From Pseudosulfitobacter koreensis (GTDB lineage Bacteria; Pseudomonadota; Alphaproteobacteria; Rhodobacterales; Rhodobacteraceae): 64,000 nucleotides of DNA. The notes under the pieces were generated by a model that was given only the letters and a program-made list of their open reading frames with translations, did no database searches and was not told the DNA's origin. The DNA lies in NCBI RefSeq assembly GCF_024733015.1, contig NZ_JANKJG010000010.1, positions 1 through 64,000 of the forward strand, written 5' to 3'. A program made the translations under genes and the position numbers. The stretch's first letter is position 1. Every line of letters starts with the position of its first letter. Below are positions 1-9,282 of this stretch, in pieces.

Positions 1-72
1 CTCAGAAGCTGCAAAGAAAACACGAAAGGAGACGCAGCCATTGACCAAATCATGACCGCTGATAAACAATAA
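1..72 (+). CDS. C-terminal tail of an unidentified protein, possibly IS21-family IstB
   Basis: An open frame enters from the left edge and ends at a TAA at 70-72, giving a 23-residue polar tail. The tail is too short to assign by itself. Just downstream are two copies of a GGGTCA...TGAAAA repeat of the kind found in multiple copies at IS21-family termini, and in those elements istB is the last gene before the right end. I therefore infer, without direct proof, that this is the end of an istB-like helper ATPase gene whose body lies outside the window. Confidence 0.35.
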   Translation, partial: LRSCKENTKGDAAIDQIMTADKQ

Positions 73-1648
73 AGGGTGGGTCAAATCTCGGTGAAAATAC
101 CGGGTCAGTTCTCAATGAAAACCAACAAACAAACAGCGGCCGGATGACCTTTTTATACCAGCGGAGCGTTTCCAGACCCCGCAAGCGGCTGGACGCCGAT
201 ATGGTCGCATGGAGCGTCTTTCGGTTCTTCACGTATGCAGAGGGGATCGTAATGCGCCCGTCGTCCGTCTTGCGTTGTCCGAGGTGAAGCCAAGCGGCGC
301 TGCCGCGGAAGGTCGTCTTCAAGACGCTCGAGACGCGCGCCGGGATCGCGTCGGTTTCCAGGGCCGCGAAGGCCGCGCATGTCCCGAAGCGACGCGCCTT
401 CTCGAGTTGCTGCTCGGCTTCACGGCCCGTTGTCATCTGGGCAGCTTTCAAGTGCAGGATCGCCTTCTTCCTGAGCTGGATGTGGAGTGACAGGAATCGA
501 ATTCGCGCGTTCATGTCGGTTACCACACTCCGACAGAAGGAGCGGACGTGTGGGGACATTTCGGTCCGACTGCGGCTGCCCGTCTTGAGCCATCGATCCG
601 TGTCGAGGATCATTCTTACGGAAGAAGTATCTTCGCCGTTGCGCTCTAAAAGCGGAATGAGGCATTCGAAATAACCCCGAGCGGTGCGAGGCGTGATGGC
701 GCCGACTCCATCATTTTTGTTTAGGTCGCGTAGCATTTGAACGACAGTAACCAAAACCCGCTCATCGAAGGCCGCCGCTATGGTGTTCAGTTCAGTGAGC
801 TTCAAAGCGTCGGCACGTTCTGCCGTTGTGATGATCTTCTTGGCGGCATTGAGGTAGGGTGTGGGGGAGACGCCGCCCGTAAAAGCGTTGTCTGTTATCG
901 ACCAGCGTCCTCGAGATGCAAGGTCAACCCAAGTGTCCAGTTCCTGCATCAAGGATGCTGGAATTGCGACTTTCTCAGCCCGTTCTGGCCGGACGAAGCC
1001 AATGATCTCCGCTGGCAGGATACGCTGTATCCGCCGATCCGTTATGACGCGTGACTGATCGACGAGATCGAGCGCTGCTACGACAGCGTTCTTTGCCGCT
1101 TTCGTAGGTGCAGCTCGGTAAAGACAAAAAGCGACGTCCGGATCAATGTCGCTTACCCGGATCTCCAGCTTTCTGGCTGTATCCGCGCAGCTTTGGATAC
1201 AGATGAGCTGCTTCGGATGAAGCTCGAACGGAGAGGGTCGGCCCTTCTCTGCAATTTCCCGCAGCACAGCCAGAAGCCAGGCCCAATCGTCGCGCCGCGA
1301 CCTGCGCTCCTTCTGAGCCGCGATGGTGCCGGTCGCGCCATTGATTGCCGCCGAGACGTTGCGCTTCCAGCGCTTGGCAGCGCAGAAGGACTTGCCCCAG
1401 GAACGAACATATTCCTTGTTTGGAAAAATGCTCTGAAACTGCGTCGTGCAAGCTGGAATTTGGTCAGGCGTCCGACCGATCAGCCTTGCTGCTTTTCGGA
1501 CGGCTTGCGCATAGGTTCGCCGAGCGGCATCCCCGAGAGGGCATTCGTCGCGTTCGAGCCACGCGAGCACTCCCTGGAGATTCTTCTCTCCGGATGTCGC
1601 TTTGTCGCCAAGGCCCTGGAAATTATCTTCAAAGGGATTGAAAGTCAT
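50..1648 (-). pseudogene. Tyrosine-type site-specific recombinase, 3'-truncated by an IS
   Basis: A long N-terminal helical region is followed by the beginning of a tyrosine-recombinase catalytic domain: an Arg-containing segment, a beta-hairpin with the YVKNRK lysine motif, then a WYKKVIRPLF segment. The reading frame then continues only into IS-derived sequence and stops at 50. The downstream catalytic blocks, including the His-x-x-Arg region and the nucleophilic tyrosine, are absent, so the protein should be inactive as a strand-transferase. The ATG at 1648 is preferred over one at 1678 because an AAGGAAG ribosome site lies about 8 bases before it. Together with the neighbouring HTH gene it looks like the integration module of a genomic island or ICE. 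The family assignment rests on motif pattern only. Confidence 0.65.
78..127 (+). mobile_element. Probable right terminus of an IS21-like insertion sequence
   Basis: Two imperfect direct repeats with a 24-bp period (78-97 and 102-121) share GGGTCA at one end and TGAAAA at the other, matching at 16 of 20 positions. Repeated terminal motifs of this form are typical of IS21-family ends. The integrase reading frame coming from the right loses integrase-like sequence at about position 130, exactly where this repeat block begins, so the junction probably marks the insertion point. The outer boundary (a CA near 127) and the target duplication cannot be fixed without the other end. Confidence 0.5.
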
Positions 1649-1666
1649 GGGTCTCACTTCCTTGAT

Positions 1667-1787
1667 TTGGCCGTTCATCGTTCAGATTGGCCGTTCTTCG
1701 TTATGACGAAGCGGAAATTGACAGGCAGTCTGCAAGAAAAGCCGGAACAATCTTGCCGGGTGTTTGTCATCTTTTCCGTTCTTCGTC
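1667..1787. repeat. Direct repeats upstream of the recombinase gene
   Basis: Two 16-bp repeats, TTGGCCGTTCATCGTT (1667-1682) and TTGGCCGTTCTTCGTT (1687-1702), differ at one base and are spaced 20 bp apart, about two helical turns. A third partial copy (CCGTTCTTCGTC) sits at 1776-1787. They lie at and just upstream of the recombinase start, between it and the HTH gene. That position suggests binding sites for the adjacent excisionase-like protein or a regulator, by inference only. Confidence 0.5.
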
Positions 1788-1798
1788 GGGGGTGTCAC

Positions 1799-2308
1799 TT
1801 AATCGTTCCCGGTGGCCGCAGATCGCACGGCAGCCCACGGATCGAATGAGTTGCAAACGGGCTTCTGCTGCCGGGCCTTCGAGGCTTCCGGCGAGAGCAT
1901 CGGTGTCGTCGAGACGCGCTTGTAGTGAGGAACGGGCAATCCTGCTTGCCAGGCGCGTAGCTGTGCCCTTCGCCAAAGCATGGGTTTTTTCCGCAGTGGG
2001 ATCGGATCTGGAAAACCCGCATCGGGCTTCGCCAAGTTGCGCCGCCGGGCGGAGCGCGGCGACTCCCCCAGGATGCCCGCGACGTCGTCAGCCGTGCAGT
2101 GTAGCAGCTTCAGTTCGTCCCAGCGCGAACGTGGCGGTGGGGCAAGACCCTCGGACGCCCAAATGGAATACCACGCGTATCGGCCGCCGAAGTGGCGAAC
2201 GCCGACCTTTCGTGCCAGCTCACGGGCTGCCCTGGCCGAAGGCAGTCTCCAATACTTGGCAAGCTCTTCAGCACTCGCCGAACCTGGGTCCTTGCTGATG
2301 TTTTTCAT
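1799..2308 (-). CDS. Excisionase/AlpA-like DNA-binding protein with two HTH segments
   Basis: 169 residues. The N-terminal part (about 12-55) reads as a helix-turn-helix (EELAKYWRLPSARAARELA) followed by an aromatic wing. A second, similar unit (about 70-125: a helix ending in SARRRN, then a wing and a tryptophan-rich helix) resembles AlpA/Xis-type recognition modules. The start is well supported: AAGGAGG lies 7 bases upstream of the ATG. It is transcribed toward the truncated recombinase gene, the usual order for a recombination-directionality factor and its integrase. The gene itself looks intact although its partner is broken. It could also be a transcriptional regulator of the island; no closer family is recognisable to me. 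Confidence 0.5.
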   Translation of the reverse strand: MKNISKDPGSASAEELAKYWRLPSARAARELARKVGVRHFGGRYAWYSIWASEGLAPPPRSRWDELKLLHCTADDVAGILGESPRSARRRNLAKPDAGFPDPIPLRKKPMLWRRAQLRAWQAGLPVPHYKRVSTTPMLSPEASKARQQKPVCNSFDPWAAVRSAATGND

Positions 2309-2589
2309 GTCTGAGCCTCCTTCTGAGAAGGAGATCGGATCGCGCAGGATCGGGGGGAAATGGCCGTGGCAGGTTCAAGGACGCGTTCGGTCTGCGCCGC
2401 CTCACAAACCACTTGACGCGTTCGAGGGCGCTTTTGCTGTAAGGGAAATTGACCAAATCTTGCCCACACTCGGTGCCGTTCAGTGCCTCTCAGTGCCACT
2501 TGAGTCGATTTTCGGGTGTGGTAAGGTTTTTCAGCAGAAGGGCAGAATCGCCTTGTAATCCCTATGTTTGCTTGGCTATACGCGTCGAC

Positions 2590-2679
2590 GGAGATGTGGC
2601 CGAGTGGTCGAAGGCGCTCCCCTGCTAAGGGAGTAGGCCCGGAAGGGTCTCGAGGGTTCGAATCCCTTCGTCTCCGCCA
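2590..2679 (+). tRNA. tRNA-Ser (anticodon GCU)
   Basis: A complete class II cloverleaf: acceptor GGAGATG pairs with CGTCTCC (one G-U), the D arm is GCCGAGTGGTCGAAGGC, the anticodon stem/loop CTCCCCTGCTAAGGGAG carries GCT, there is a long variable arm, the T arm is GAGGGTTCGAATCCCTT, and CCA is encoded at 2677-2679. The long variable arm and GCT anticodon identify serine (AGC/AGU codons). It lies between the mobile remnant and the core-type gene that follows. Many islands use tRNA-Ser genes as attachment sites, but here the recombinase is on the 5' side and I see no repeat of the tRNA 3' end in the window. Confidence 0.95.
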
Positions 2680-2776
2680 CTACCCCCGTTTGCCGGTCCG
2701 AACAAACCTGCGTAAAAGTTCGCTCATGCCGCGCGCGTGGCTTGCAGTCGGGGTCGCGCGGCTTAGGTCCACCGAA

Positions 2777-3427
2777 ATGAAATACTGGATCATACTCCTT
2801 CTGAGCCTGCTCACTGCCTGCGGGCGTGGCGTTCCTGACGATGCGCGGATTGTCGTGGCGGGGGATTCCGTCATGGCGTGGAACCGCGCGGCGGGGGCTT
2901 CGGTGGCCGATGTCCTGCAGGAGCGGCTGGGCGCGCCGGTGGGGGATGTGTCGCTGTCCCTGGCGCAGGTTGCAGGTGGACGCGGTCCGCTGAACATTCC
3001 TGCGCAGCTTGACGGGGTCCGGGCAGATTGGGTGGTGCTGAACGGCGGCTCGAACGATCTGAGCGGGGGGTGCGATTGTTCCGATTGCGGTGCCGTGCTG
3101 GATCGGCTGATCTCGCAGGATGGCACCCAAGGGGCGATCCCAGCGCTGGTGGCCGATCTGAGGGCGCGTGGCTCGAATGTGATCTGGGCCGATTATTACA
3201 CTTCTCCGCGCTATGCGGGCACCACCTGCGAGCCGCCCTACCGGGTGCTTGAAGAGCGTGTGGCCCGGATGGCACAGGCCGATCCGGGCGTCACGCTGGT
3301 CGACATGGACGATGTGTTTCGCCCCGACGATCCGTCGCTTTTCGCAGCCGACCGGCTGCACCCGTCGCGCAAGGGCTCTGCCCGCATCGCCGCCCAGATC
3401 GCACCGCTGCTGACGCGCGGGGAATAA
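2777..3427 (+). CDS. SGNH/GDSL-type hydrolase lipoprotein
   Basis: 216 residues. A lipoprotein signal peptide ends in LLTAC (Cys15 the likely lipidated residue). The SGNH blocks follow in order: GDSV with the candidate nucleophile Ser31, GGSND with Asn93, and DRLHPS supplying Asp192 and His195. This predicts a membrane-anchored periplasmic esterase or acyl hydrolase. A CDCSDC cluster at about 99-104 and a further Cys at 151 could form disulfides. The reading frame is open further upstream through the tRNA, but the lipobox fixes the start at 2777. It is a single gene facing the arsenic operon, with stop codons 19 bp apart. Substrate unknown. Confidence 0.8.
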   Translation: MKYWIILLLSLLTACGRGVPDDARIVVAGDSVMAWNRAAGASVADVLQERLGAPVGDVSLSLAQVAGGRGPLNIPAQLDGVRADWVVLNGGSNDLSGGCDCSDCGAVLDRLISQDGTQGAIPALVADLRARGSNVIWADYYTSPRYAGTTCEPPYRVLEERVARMAQADPGVTLVDMDDVFRPDDPSLFAADRLHPSRKGSARIAAQIAPLLTRGE

Positions 3428-3446
3428 GCGTCGCCGTGGGCCTGTC

Positions 3447-4718
3447 TCAGACGCCGGCGACCCGCTGACCCGGCCTCAGAAACCCGACCGCCACTGCCGA
3501 TGCGGCCACCATGGCCGCCGCTGTGCCGAACATCAGGGGCAGGCCGCCCAGCTGATAGGTCAGTCCCGACAACAGCGTTCCGGCCAGGCGTCCGGCGGCA
3601 TTGGCCATGTAGTAGAAACCGACGTCCATTGTCACGCGCTCGGCCTGGGTGAACGACAGGATCAGATAGGAGTGCAGGGACGAATTCACCGCAAAGATCG
3701 CGCCGAAGGCCAGCAGTCCGGCAACCACGGTGACGGTCAGCCATGTCTGCGGCGCAGGCGCAATTGTGGCCGCGATGGTCAGCACAACCGGCACCACAAG
3801 AAGCGTCCAGGCCCAGCCGCGCGCTGCGGCAACCAGCTCGGGTTCCGGTCGGCTTTTGGCGCGCAGGATGCGGGGCGCATTTGCCTGCACCAAACCATAG
3901 AGGATCACCCAACCGGCCATGAACGTGCCGATCTGAAAGAACGCCGCACGGTTGCCCTCGACCGTGCCATCTGACAGCACGGCGTAAAAATAGATCGGGA
4001 TGCCTACGACGAACCAGACATCCCGTGCGCCGAACAGAAAGACACGAGCGGCGCTCAGCCAGTTTACGTTGGCCGATTTCGAAAACACTTCGGAGAATTT
4101 GGCACCCCTGCGCCCCTTCGGCAGTCCGGGCGGCATCGCGATCAACACCGCCACCAATATCGCGCCAAGGATCGCAGCCATCCCAAGCACGGCCCAGACG
4201 AACCCAAGCGTTGCCAGCAAGGTGGCCCCCAGAAGGAAACCCGCGCCTTTCACCATGTTCTTCGAGCCGGTCAAAAGCGCCACCCAGCGAAACAGCCCTT
4301 CGCCCTCGGGTGCCAACAGCTTGACCGCGGATTTCGACGACATCTTGGCCAGATCCTTCGCGACACCGCTTGCGCCCTGCACCAGCATGACGAACAGAAC
4401 CGAGACACTGACCGTCCAGGCGGGATCAAGCTGCGCCAGGGCAAGCAAGGCCAGCACCTGCAATCCGAGGCCCGCATAAAGCGTCGAGGTCAGACCGAAC
4501 CGTGCGGCGATCCAGCCTGCGCACAGGTTGGTCACCACGCCCGCGATCTCGTAGAACACGAAGAGATAGGCAAGCTGGACCGGTGAAAAGCCCAGCGTAT
4601 GAAAATGCAGCAGCACCAACATGCGCAGCGCGCCATCGGTCAGCATGAACGCCCAGTAGGAGGCCGTGACCGCAATATAGGCGGACAGGCCTTCGGGCCG
4701 TGCAGCAGCCTGGGTCAC
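3447..4718 (-). CDS. arsJ: ArsJ organoarsenical efflux permease (MFS)
   Basis: 423 residues with about twelve hydrophobic segments, an MFS transporter lacking long soluble domains. The immediately preceding GAPDH gene identifies it as ArsJ. In the known ArsJ pathway arsenate replaces phosphate in the GAPDH reaction, giving unstable 1-arseno-3-phosphoglycerate, which ArsJ exports and which then hydrolyses outside. The start is a GTG overlapping the GAPDH stop by 4 bp, so translation is probably coupled. Last gene of the three-gene arsenic operon. Confidence 0.88.
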   Translation of the reverse strand: MTQAAARPEGLSAYIAVTASYWAFMLTDGALRMLVLLHFHTLGFSPVQLAYLFVFYEIAGVVTNLCAGWIAARFGLTSTLYAGLGLQVLALLALAQLDPAWTVSVSVLFVMLVQGASGVAKDLAKMSSKSAVKLLAPEGEGLFRWVALLTGSKNMVKGAGFLLGATLLATLGFVWAVLGMAAILGAILVAVLIAMPPGLPKGRRGAKFSEVFSKSANVNWLSAARVFLFGARDVWFVVGIPIYFYAVLSDGTVEGNRAAFFQIGTFMAGWVILYGLVQANAPRILRAKSRPEPELVAAARGWAWTLLVVPVVLTIAATIAPAPQTWLTVTVVAGLLAFGAIFAVNSSLHSYLILSFTQAERVTMDVGFYYMANAAGRLAGTLLSGLTYQLGGLPLMFGTAAAMVAASAVAVGFLRPGQRVAGV

Positions 4719-5713
4719 AGCCGGTCACCCACCATGCAGGCCACATCGACCAGCCGGTGCGCATAGCCCATTTCATTGTCGTACCAGGCGTAAATCTTCA
4801 CCTGGGTGCCATTGACGACTTTGGTCGAAGGCGCATCGACGATGCCGGAACGTTTGTCGTTGGTATAGTCAGTCGACACCAGCGGGCGTTCTTCATATCC
4901 CAGAATGCCCTTCAGGGGCCCCTCTGCCGCCGCCTTGAACAGGGCGTTCACCTCTTCGGCTGTCGTGGCGCGTTCCACCTCGAACACGCAGTCGGTCAAC
5001 GAGCCGTTCAGCAGTGGCACCCGCACGGCGTGGCCGTTCAGCCGCCCCTTAAGGTCGGGATAGATCAGGGTGATGGCGGTCGCACTGCCCGTGGTGGTCG
5101 GGATCAGCGAATTCAGCGCCGAACGGGCGCGGCGCAGATCCCTTGCCGGGCGGTCCACGATGGTCTGGGTGTTGGTGACATTGTGGATCGTGGTGATTGA
5201 CCCGTGCCGGATTTTCAGGGCCTGGTGGATGACCTTGACCACCGGTGCCAGACAGTTGGTGGTGCAGCTTGCGGCGGTCACGATGCGGTGGCGGTCAGCG
5301 TCGTAGATGTCTTGATTGACACCATAGACGATGTTTGCGGCATCGCCGTCCTTGACCGGGGCCGACACGATCACCTTTTTCACGCCCGCCTCGAAATAGG
5401 GCGCAAGCGCTGCTTCCGACTTGAAGACGCCGGTGCAGTCGATCACGACATCGGCACCCTCCAGCGGCAGGGCAGAAAGGTCGCGCGTGCCGATGAACGG
5501 CAGGCGCACGCCGTCAATCGTGACACTGTCCGCATCATGAGCAAAATCGGCCTGCCACCGCCCGTGCACCGTGTCGAATTCGAACAGGTGGGCGTGCATC
5601 TCGGGGTCGCCGACCGCGTCGTTGATCCATGCAATTTCAGCCCCCCGCGCCAGCAGGGGTTTCAGCGCCAGCTTGCCGATGCGGCCAAGGCCATTGAGGG
5701 CATAAACGGTCAT
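4715..5713 (-). CDS. ArsJ-associated glyceraldehyde-3-phosphate dehydrogenase
   Basis: 332 residues of typical GAPDH length. A GLGRIGK nucleotide-binding loop opens the Rossmann fold near residue 10, and ASCTTNC at about 147-153 carries the catalytic cysteine. The C-terminal region retains the [11 protein letters not shown] motif. Its place between an ArsR-ArsC fusion and ArsJ, with 4-bp overlaps on both sides, marks it as the arsenate-resistance paralogue rather than the glycolytic enzyme. It is expected to form 1-arseno-3-phosphoglycerate from glyceraldehyde-3-phosphate and arsenate for export. Induction by arsenic through the upstream ArsR domain is inferred. Confidence 0.88.
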   Translation of the reverse strand: MTVYALNGLGRIGKLALKPLLARGAEIAWINDAVGDPEMHAHLFEFDTVHGRWQADFAHDADSVTIDGVRLPFIGTRDLSALPLEGADVVIDCTGVFKSEAALAPYFEAGVKKVIVSAPVKDGDAANIVYGVNQDIYDADRHRIVTAASCTTNCLAPVVKVIHQALKIRHGSITTIHNVTNTQTIVDRPARDLRRARSALNSLIPTTTGSATAITLIYPDLKGRLNGHAVRVPLLNGSLTDCVFEVERATTAEEVNALFKAAAEGPLKGILGYEERPLVSTDYTNDKRSGIVDAPSTKVVNGTQVKIYAWYDNEMGYAHRLVDVACMVGDRL

Positions 5714-6558
5714 GTAAGCAGTCCTTCCGTGGTGGATTGGCCAATGTCATCGACAGCCCTTTGCAATGAAAGACGGTCAAGTGCAGCAAAGGGCAGGGCG
5801 GTAAAGGCGATCATGCGGTTGCGCAGCGCGCCGTATGTGTGCTGGAACGCCAGGCTTTTTTCCGCGTCCGACCCTTCGGCCTTGACCGGGTCGGGCAGCC
5901 CCCAATGCGCGCTGATCGGCTGCCCCTGCCACGCGGGGCAATCCTCGTTTGCGGCCTGATTGCAGACGGTAAAGACAAAATCGAAATCGGGCGCGTTTTC
6001 GGTTTGAAACGCCGCCACGTTCTTCGAGTGCAGGACCGACAGGTCGTGCTTCTTGTTCCTCAACACCTCAAGCGCAAAGGGATTGATCTCGGAGCGTGGT
6101 TTGGTGCCTGCGGAATATGCGTTGAACCGGTCGCCTGCCAGATCACGCAGGATCGATTCCGCAAAGATCGAGCGGGCGGAATTGGCCGTGCAGATGAACA
6201 GCACATTGTACTTGCGGTCAGGCATGGGCCGGTTTCCGGTCAAGACAGGAAAAATGTTCGGGGTGCAAATTTCGGGCCGACCCCTGCAACAGTCGAGCAG
6301 GAGAAAATCAATCGTTTCGCGCGCCGCAGCCATGTCGATGGCATAAAGCAGCGAGGTTCCCACGCGGTCTTGCGTGATCAGACCCGCCTGCCTGAGCGCG
6401 TTCACATAGGTCGAAAGCGTGTTCGGCTTCAGGCCAAGCGCCTGCGCCAGTTCGGTTGCGGGCACCCGGTCGGGATAGCGACGCATCAGCAGCCGGAACA
6501 GGGCCAGACGCTGCGGATGGCCAAGGGTGGCGAGTCGGGATGAGAATATTGATTCCAT
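5710..6558 (-). CDS. Fused ArsR repressor and thioredoxin-type arsenate reductase
   Basis: 282 residues with two domains. Residues about 1-90 form an ArsR/SmtB winged helix; [10 protein letters not shown] (Cys90, Cys91, Cys98) just after it could bind As(III). Residues about 115-282 are a low-molecular-weight-phosphatase-type ArsC: the P-loop CTANSAR (Cys123 to Arg129) and a later Cys199/Cys207 pair fit the thioredoxin-coupled disulfide cascade. In many bacteria these are separate genes; here one polypeptide senses arsenic and reduces arsenate. It is the first gene of the operon with the ars GAPDH and arsJ, overlapping the former by 4 bp. A TTCA...TGAA inverted repeat just upstream is a likely operator. 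Confidence 0.85.
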   Translation of the reverse strand: MESIFSSRLATLGHPQRLALFRLLMRRYPDRVPATELAQALGLKPNTLSTYVNALRQAGLITQDRVGTSLLYAIDMAAARETIDFLLLDCCRGRPEICTPNIFPVLTGNRPMPDRKYNVLFICTANSARSIFAESILRDLAGDRFNAYSAGTKPRSEINPFALEVLRNKKHDLSVLHSKNVAAFQTENAPDFDFVFTVCNQAANEDCPAWQGQPISAHWGLPDPVKAEGSDAEKSLAFQHTYGALRNRMIAFTALPFAALDRLSLQRAVDDIGQSTTEGLLT

Positions 6559-6560
6559 AA

Positions 6561-6576
6561 TTCACGAATATATGAA
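6561..6576 (-). promoter_or_regulatory. Candidate ArsR operator
   Basis: A TTCA-N8-TGAA inverted repeat lies within A/T-rich sequence starting 3 bases before the arsR-arsC start codon. ArsR-family proteins bind imperfect palindromes of this size in their own promoters. Assignment is by position and symmetry only. Confidence 0.45.
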
Positions 6577-6646
6577 CTATGAAGTGAGGCAAGTGAAGTT
6601 TTTGCGATGCCCGTGCTGGCCATTTCCGGGTGCTGGATGAAAGGCG

Positions 6647-7462
6647 TCAGTCCTGAAATGGCCAGGGTCCCGCAAAGTTGCCCACCGGGATCACATCCGA
6701 CACCAGACCGGGGCCCGGATGGTCGATCCAGCGACAAACTGAGAAGCCGCCCGGTTCCAGCACCAGGTGCAGCGCGGCATCAGGCAGGTGATCGGTTAGC
6801 ACCGCATGGCAGGTGGCGGGCGCGATCTGGCAGGTCACACGCCCGATCTGGCCAGTCATCGCGCGGTGGACATGGCCCGAAATCATCCGCACGGGGGCAG
6901 GGTGCGCCTGCAACCGTTCGATCATGGCAGCGCCATCGCGCAGGTTGTCGGCATCCATCGCGGGTATCCCGCTGTGCATCCACGGGTGGTGCGTGGCGAC
7001 AACGACGGGTTGGTCGCCACGCGCCGCAAGCGAGGCGTCGAGAAAGGCCAGCCCGTCGGGGCCGAGTTCGCCGTGATGGGCACCTTCAAGCAGCGTGTCG
7101 AGGGCGATCACTACGAACGGGCCAAAGTCGCGCACCCAGTGAACCGGGCCGCGCGCGGGCATCCACGGCGCGTCGGCAAAGGCTGTGCGCATCGCGTCGC
7201 GCTGGTCGTGATTGCCCGGAATCGCCAGCCAGGGCAGGTTCAGCCCTGCCATCAACGTTGCGAAATGCGCATATTCCTGCGGCGTCCCATGATCCGTCAG
7301 ATCGCCCGTGACGATGGCGCAGTCAATCCCGTCGAACAGGGACAGTTTGGCGTTGATCGTCTCGATCGCTCGGCGCAGGGCCGAAGCGCTGTCGGAACGT
7401 TCGCAGACGAGCGCGCCGGGCTCGACGATATGGGTGTCGGTGATCTGGATGAAACCGGGCAT
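6647..7462 (-). CDS. CpdA-type class III metallophosphoesterase
   Basis: 271 residues with all calcineurin-like metal-binding blocks in order: DTH near residue 9, GDLTDHG, GNHD, THHPW and GHVHR. This pattern matches the CpdA/class III cyclic-nucleotide phosphodiesterase family, members of which also hydrolyse phosphodiesters such as glycerophosphodiesters. The protein lacks a signal peptide, so it acts in the cytoplasm. It is the last gene of the LacI-controlled ABC transporter operon, its ATG overlapping the ATPase stop by 1 bp. That suggests it processes the imported compound, making a phosphodiester substrate plausible (inference). cAMP hydrolysis is the alternative. Confidence 0.78.
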   Translation of the reverse strand: MPGFIQITDTHIVEPGALVCERSDSASALRRAIETINAKLSLFDGIDCAIVTGDLTDHGTPQEYAHFATLMAGLNLPWLAIPGNHDQRDAMRTAFADAPWMPARGPVHWVRDFGPFVVIALDTLLEGAHHGELGPDGLAFLDASLAARGDQPVVVATHHPWMHSGIPAMDADNLRDGAAMIERLQAHPAPVRMISGHVHRAMTGQIGRVTCQIAPATCHAVLTDHLPDAALHLVLEPGGFSVCRWIDHPGPGLVSDVIPVGNFAGPWPFQD

Positions 7463-8493
7463 CAGGCTGCCACTCCCTTGGGCAGGATCAAAAGCGCTTC
7501 GGGGGCGATAGACAGGCGCACGTTCTCGCCCTGCTGCGGCGCGCTCAGGCCCGAATGCAGTGCGATCAGCAGCGTGTCCGACGCGCCCGACAACGCGATC
7601 CGGTAGTGCGTGCCGAGAAAGGTAACGGTCTCAACGCGGGCCGTGATAGGCCCCTGCGGGTCGAGACGAATGTCTTCTGCACGAACCAGAACCTCGCTGC
7701 CGCGCGCAGGCCCCGGCAAGGGCAGGATACCGCCCGGCAGGTGCAGCCGGTCGCCCTCGATCCGTCCCTCCAGTGGCATGGCATCGCCGACGAAACGCGC
7801 GACGAACCCGGTGGCAGGATTGCGGTAAAGCGCCTCGGGTGTGCCGATCTGGGCCACTTCGCCCAGGCTCATCACCGCGACACGGTCGGCGATGGCCATC
7901 GCTTCGTTCTGGTCGTGGGTGACGAAAATCGCGGTGATCCCGAACTGGCGCAACAGCAACGCCAGCTCGTCGCGCAACTGGCTGCGCAGGGCGGCATCCA
8001 GCGCCGAAAGCGGCTCGTCCAGCAACAGCACCCGCGGGCGCGGCGCCATTGCGCGGGCCAGAGCCACGCGCTGCCGCTGCCCGCCCGACAGTGCGGTGAT
8101 CGCGCGGTCGGCATACCCGTCCAGACGGCACAGCGCGATGACCTCGTTCACCCGCGCCTCGATCTCGGTCTTGGGCAGTTTCTGCATCTTCAGCCCATAT
8201 CCGATGTTGCCGCGCACGGACATGTTGGGAAACAGCGCATAGGATTGAAACACCATGCCGATCTTGCGGGTCTCGACCGATTGTCTTGTCACGTCTTCGC
8301 CGTCGAAAACAATCTTCGCGCCTGCATCAGGTGTCTCCAGCCCGGCGATCATTCGCAGCAGCGTGGACTTGCCGCAGCCCGACGGCCCCAACAGCGAGAC
8401 AATCTCGCCCTTCGCGATTTCCAGATCGGTGGGCAGCAGCGCCTGAACGCCGCCCGGAAATGTCTTGGCGATATTGGTAAGCGTCAGCGTCAT
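7462..8493 (-). CDS. ABC transporter ATP-binding protein (PotA/FbpC-like)
   Basis: 343 residues. Walker A is GPSGCGKST near residue 35, the signature is LSGGQRQRVALARA, and Walker B is LLLDEPLSALD, followed by the switch-histidine region FVTHDQNEA. A C-terminal TOBE-like beta domain (about 235-343) is typical of importers for polyamines, Fe(III) and phosphonates. The start at 8493 is chosen because ATGA overlaps the permease stop by 4 bp. It energises uptake with the two permeases upstream. Substrate unknown. Confidence 0.88.
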   Translation of the reverse strand: MTLTLTNIAKTFPGGVQALLPTDLEIAKGEIVSLLGPSGCGKSTLLRMIAGLETPDAGAKIVFDGEDVTRQSVETRKIGMVFQSYALFPNMSVRGNIGYGLKMQKLPKTEIEARVNEVIALCRLDGYADRAITALSGGQRQRVALARAMAPRPRVLLLDEPLSALDAALRSQLRDELALLLRQFGITAIFVTHDQNEAMAIADRVAVMSLGEVAQIGTPEALYRNPATGFVARFVGDAMPLEGRIEGDRLHLPGGILPLPGPARGSEVLVRAEDIRLDPQGPITARVETVTFLGTHYRIALSGASDTLLIALHSGLSAPQQGENVRLSIAPEALLILPKGVAA

Positions 8494-9278
8494 TGCATGA
8501 TCCTTTGGGCGCGGGCACTGGCCCATTGCATGGCCATCAACAGGGGAACGATCATCACGAAGAAGACCAGCGTATAGGCCGAGGCCACTTCGAGCCGCAT
8601 CGAGGCATAGCTGTCGGCCAGCCCCACGGGGAGGGTTTTCAGATAGGGCGTGTGCAGCATCCATGTCAGATTGAACTCGCCGATCGACAGGGTGACGACG
8701 GTCAGCGCTCCGGCGAGAATACCCGGCAAGGCGTTAGGCACCACGATGTCGAAAAAGCGTCGCGCAGGGCCGGCACCAAGCGAGGCTGCCCCTTCTTCAA
8801 GCACCTTGAGATCAATGGCGGCCAGCACCGACAGGACCGACCTTACCATGAACGGCAGCGTATACAGAACATGACCCACAAGGATGAAGGTCCAGCTGGT
8901 TCGGAACCCCTGCAAAGTGCCGTAAAGCTGCAAAAGCGCCAGCGCCAGCGCCAGACCGGGGATGGCCAGCGGCAGCGAGATGAATTCCTCCAGCACCCGC
9001 GACGCGCGGCCCGGATTGCGCGCCAGCGCATAGGCGGCGGGCACGCCCAGGATCAGGGTGACGACCAGACAGGCCAGCGCGATCCAGATCGACAGCAGGA
9101 TGCTGCCGGAATAAAGCTCAAGCACCCTCGCGACCCATTTCAACGTCAGGCCAGAAGACAGACCGCGGAAATAGTTGACGGTCAGCCCCGCCAGCACCGA
9201 CTGGATGATCGGGATCAGCAGAAAGGCGCAGGCCAGCAGCGTGACGATCAGCGGAATGGCTTTGCTCAGGGATTTCAT
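8490..9278 (-). CDS. ABC transporter permease (PotC/PhnV type)
   Basis: 262 residues with about six membrane spans. The cytoplasmic EAA loop reads EEGAASLGAGPARRFFDIVVPNALPGI at about 160-186, the contact site for the ATPase. It belongs to the binding-protein-dependent importer permeases. It follows the other permease by 4 bp and overlaps the ATPase by 4 bp, so one transcript is certain in practice. The partner permease encoded at 9283-10086 completes the heterodimeric channel. Confidence 0.87.
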   Translation of the reverse strand: MKSLSKAIPLIVTLLACAFLLIPIIQSVLAGLTVNYFRGLSSGLTLKWVARVLELYSGSILLSIWIALACLVVTLILGVPAAYALARNPGRASRVLEEFISLPLAIPGLALALALLQLYGTLQGFRTSWTFILVGHVLYTLPFMVRSVLSVLAAIDLKVLEEGAASLGAGPARRFFDIVVPNALPGILAGALTVVTLSIGEFNLTWMLHTPYLKTLPVGLADSYASMRLEVASAYTLVFFVMIVPLLMAMQWASARAQRIMQ

Positions 9279-9282
9279 CGCT

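Noticed and set aside
2590..2679. tRNA-Ser as attachment site for the adjacent recombinase
   Set aside because: The recombinase module lies on the 5' side of the tRNA and no copy of the tRNA 3' end was seen in the window.
2564..2776. In-frame extension of the SGNH hydrolase through the tRNA-Ser gene
   Set aside because: It would translate the tRNA; the lipobox and signal peptide set the start at 2777.
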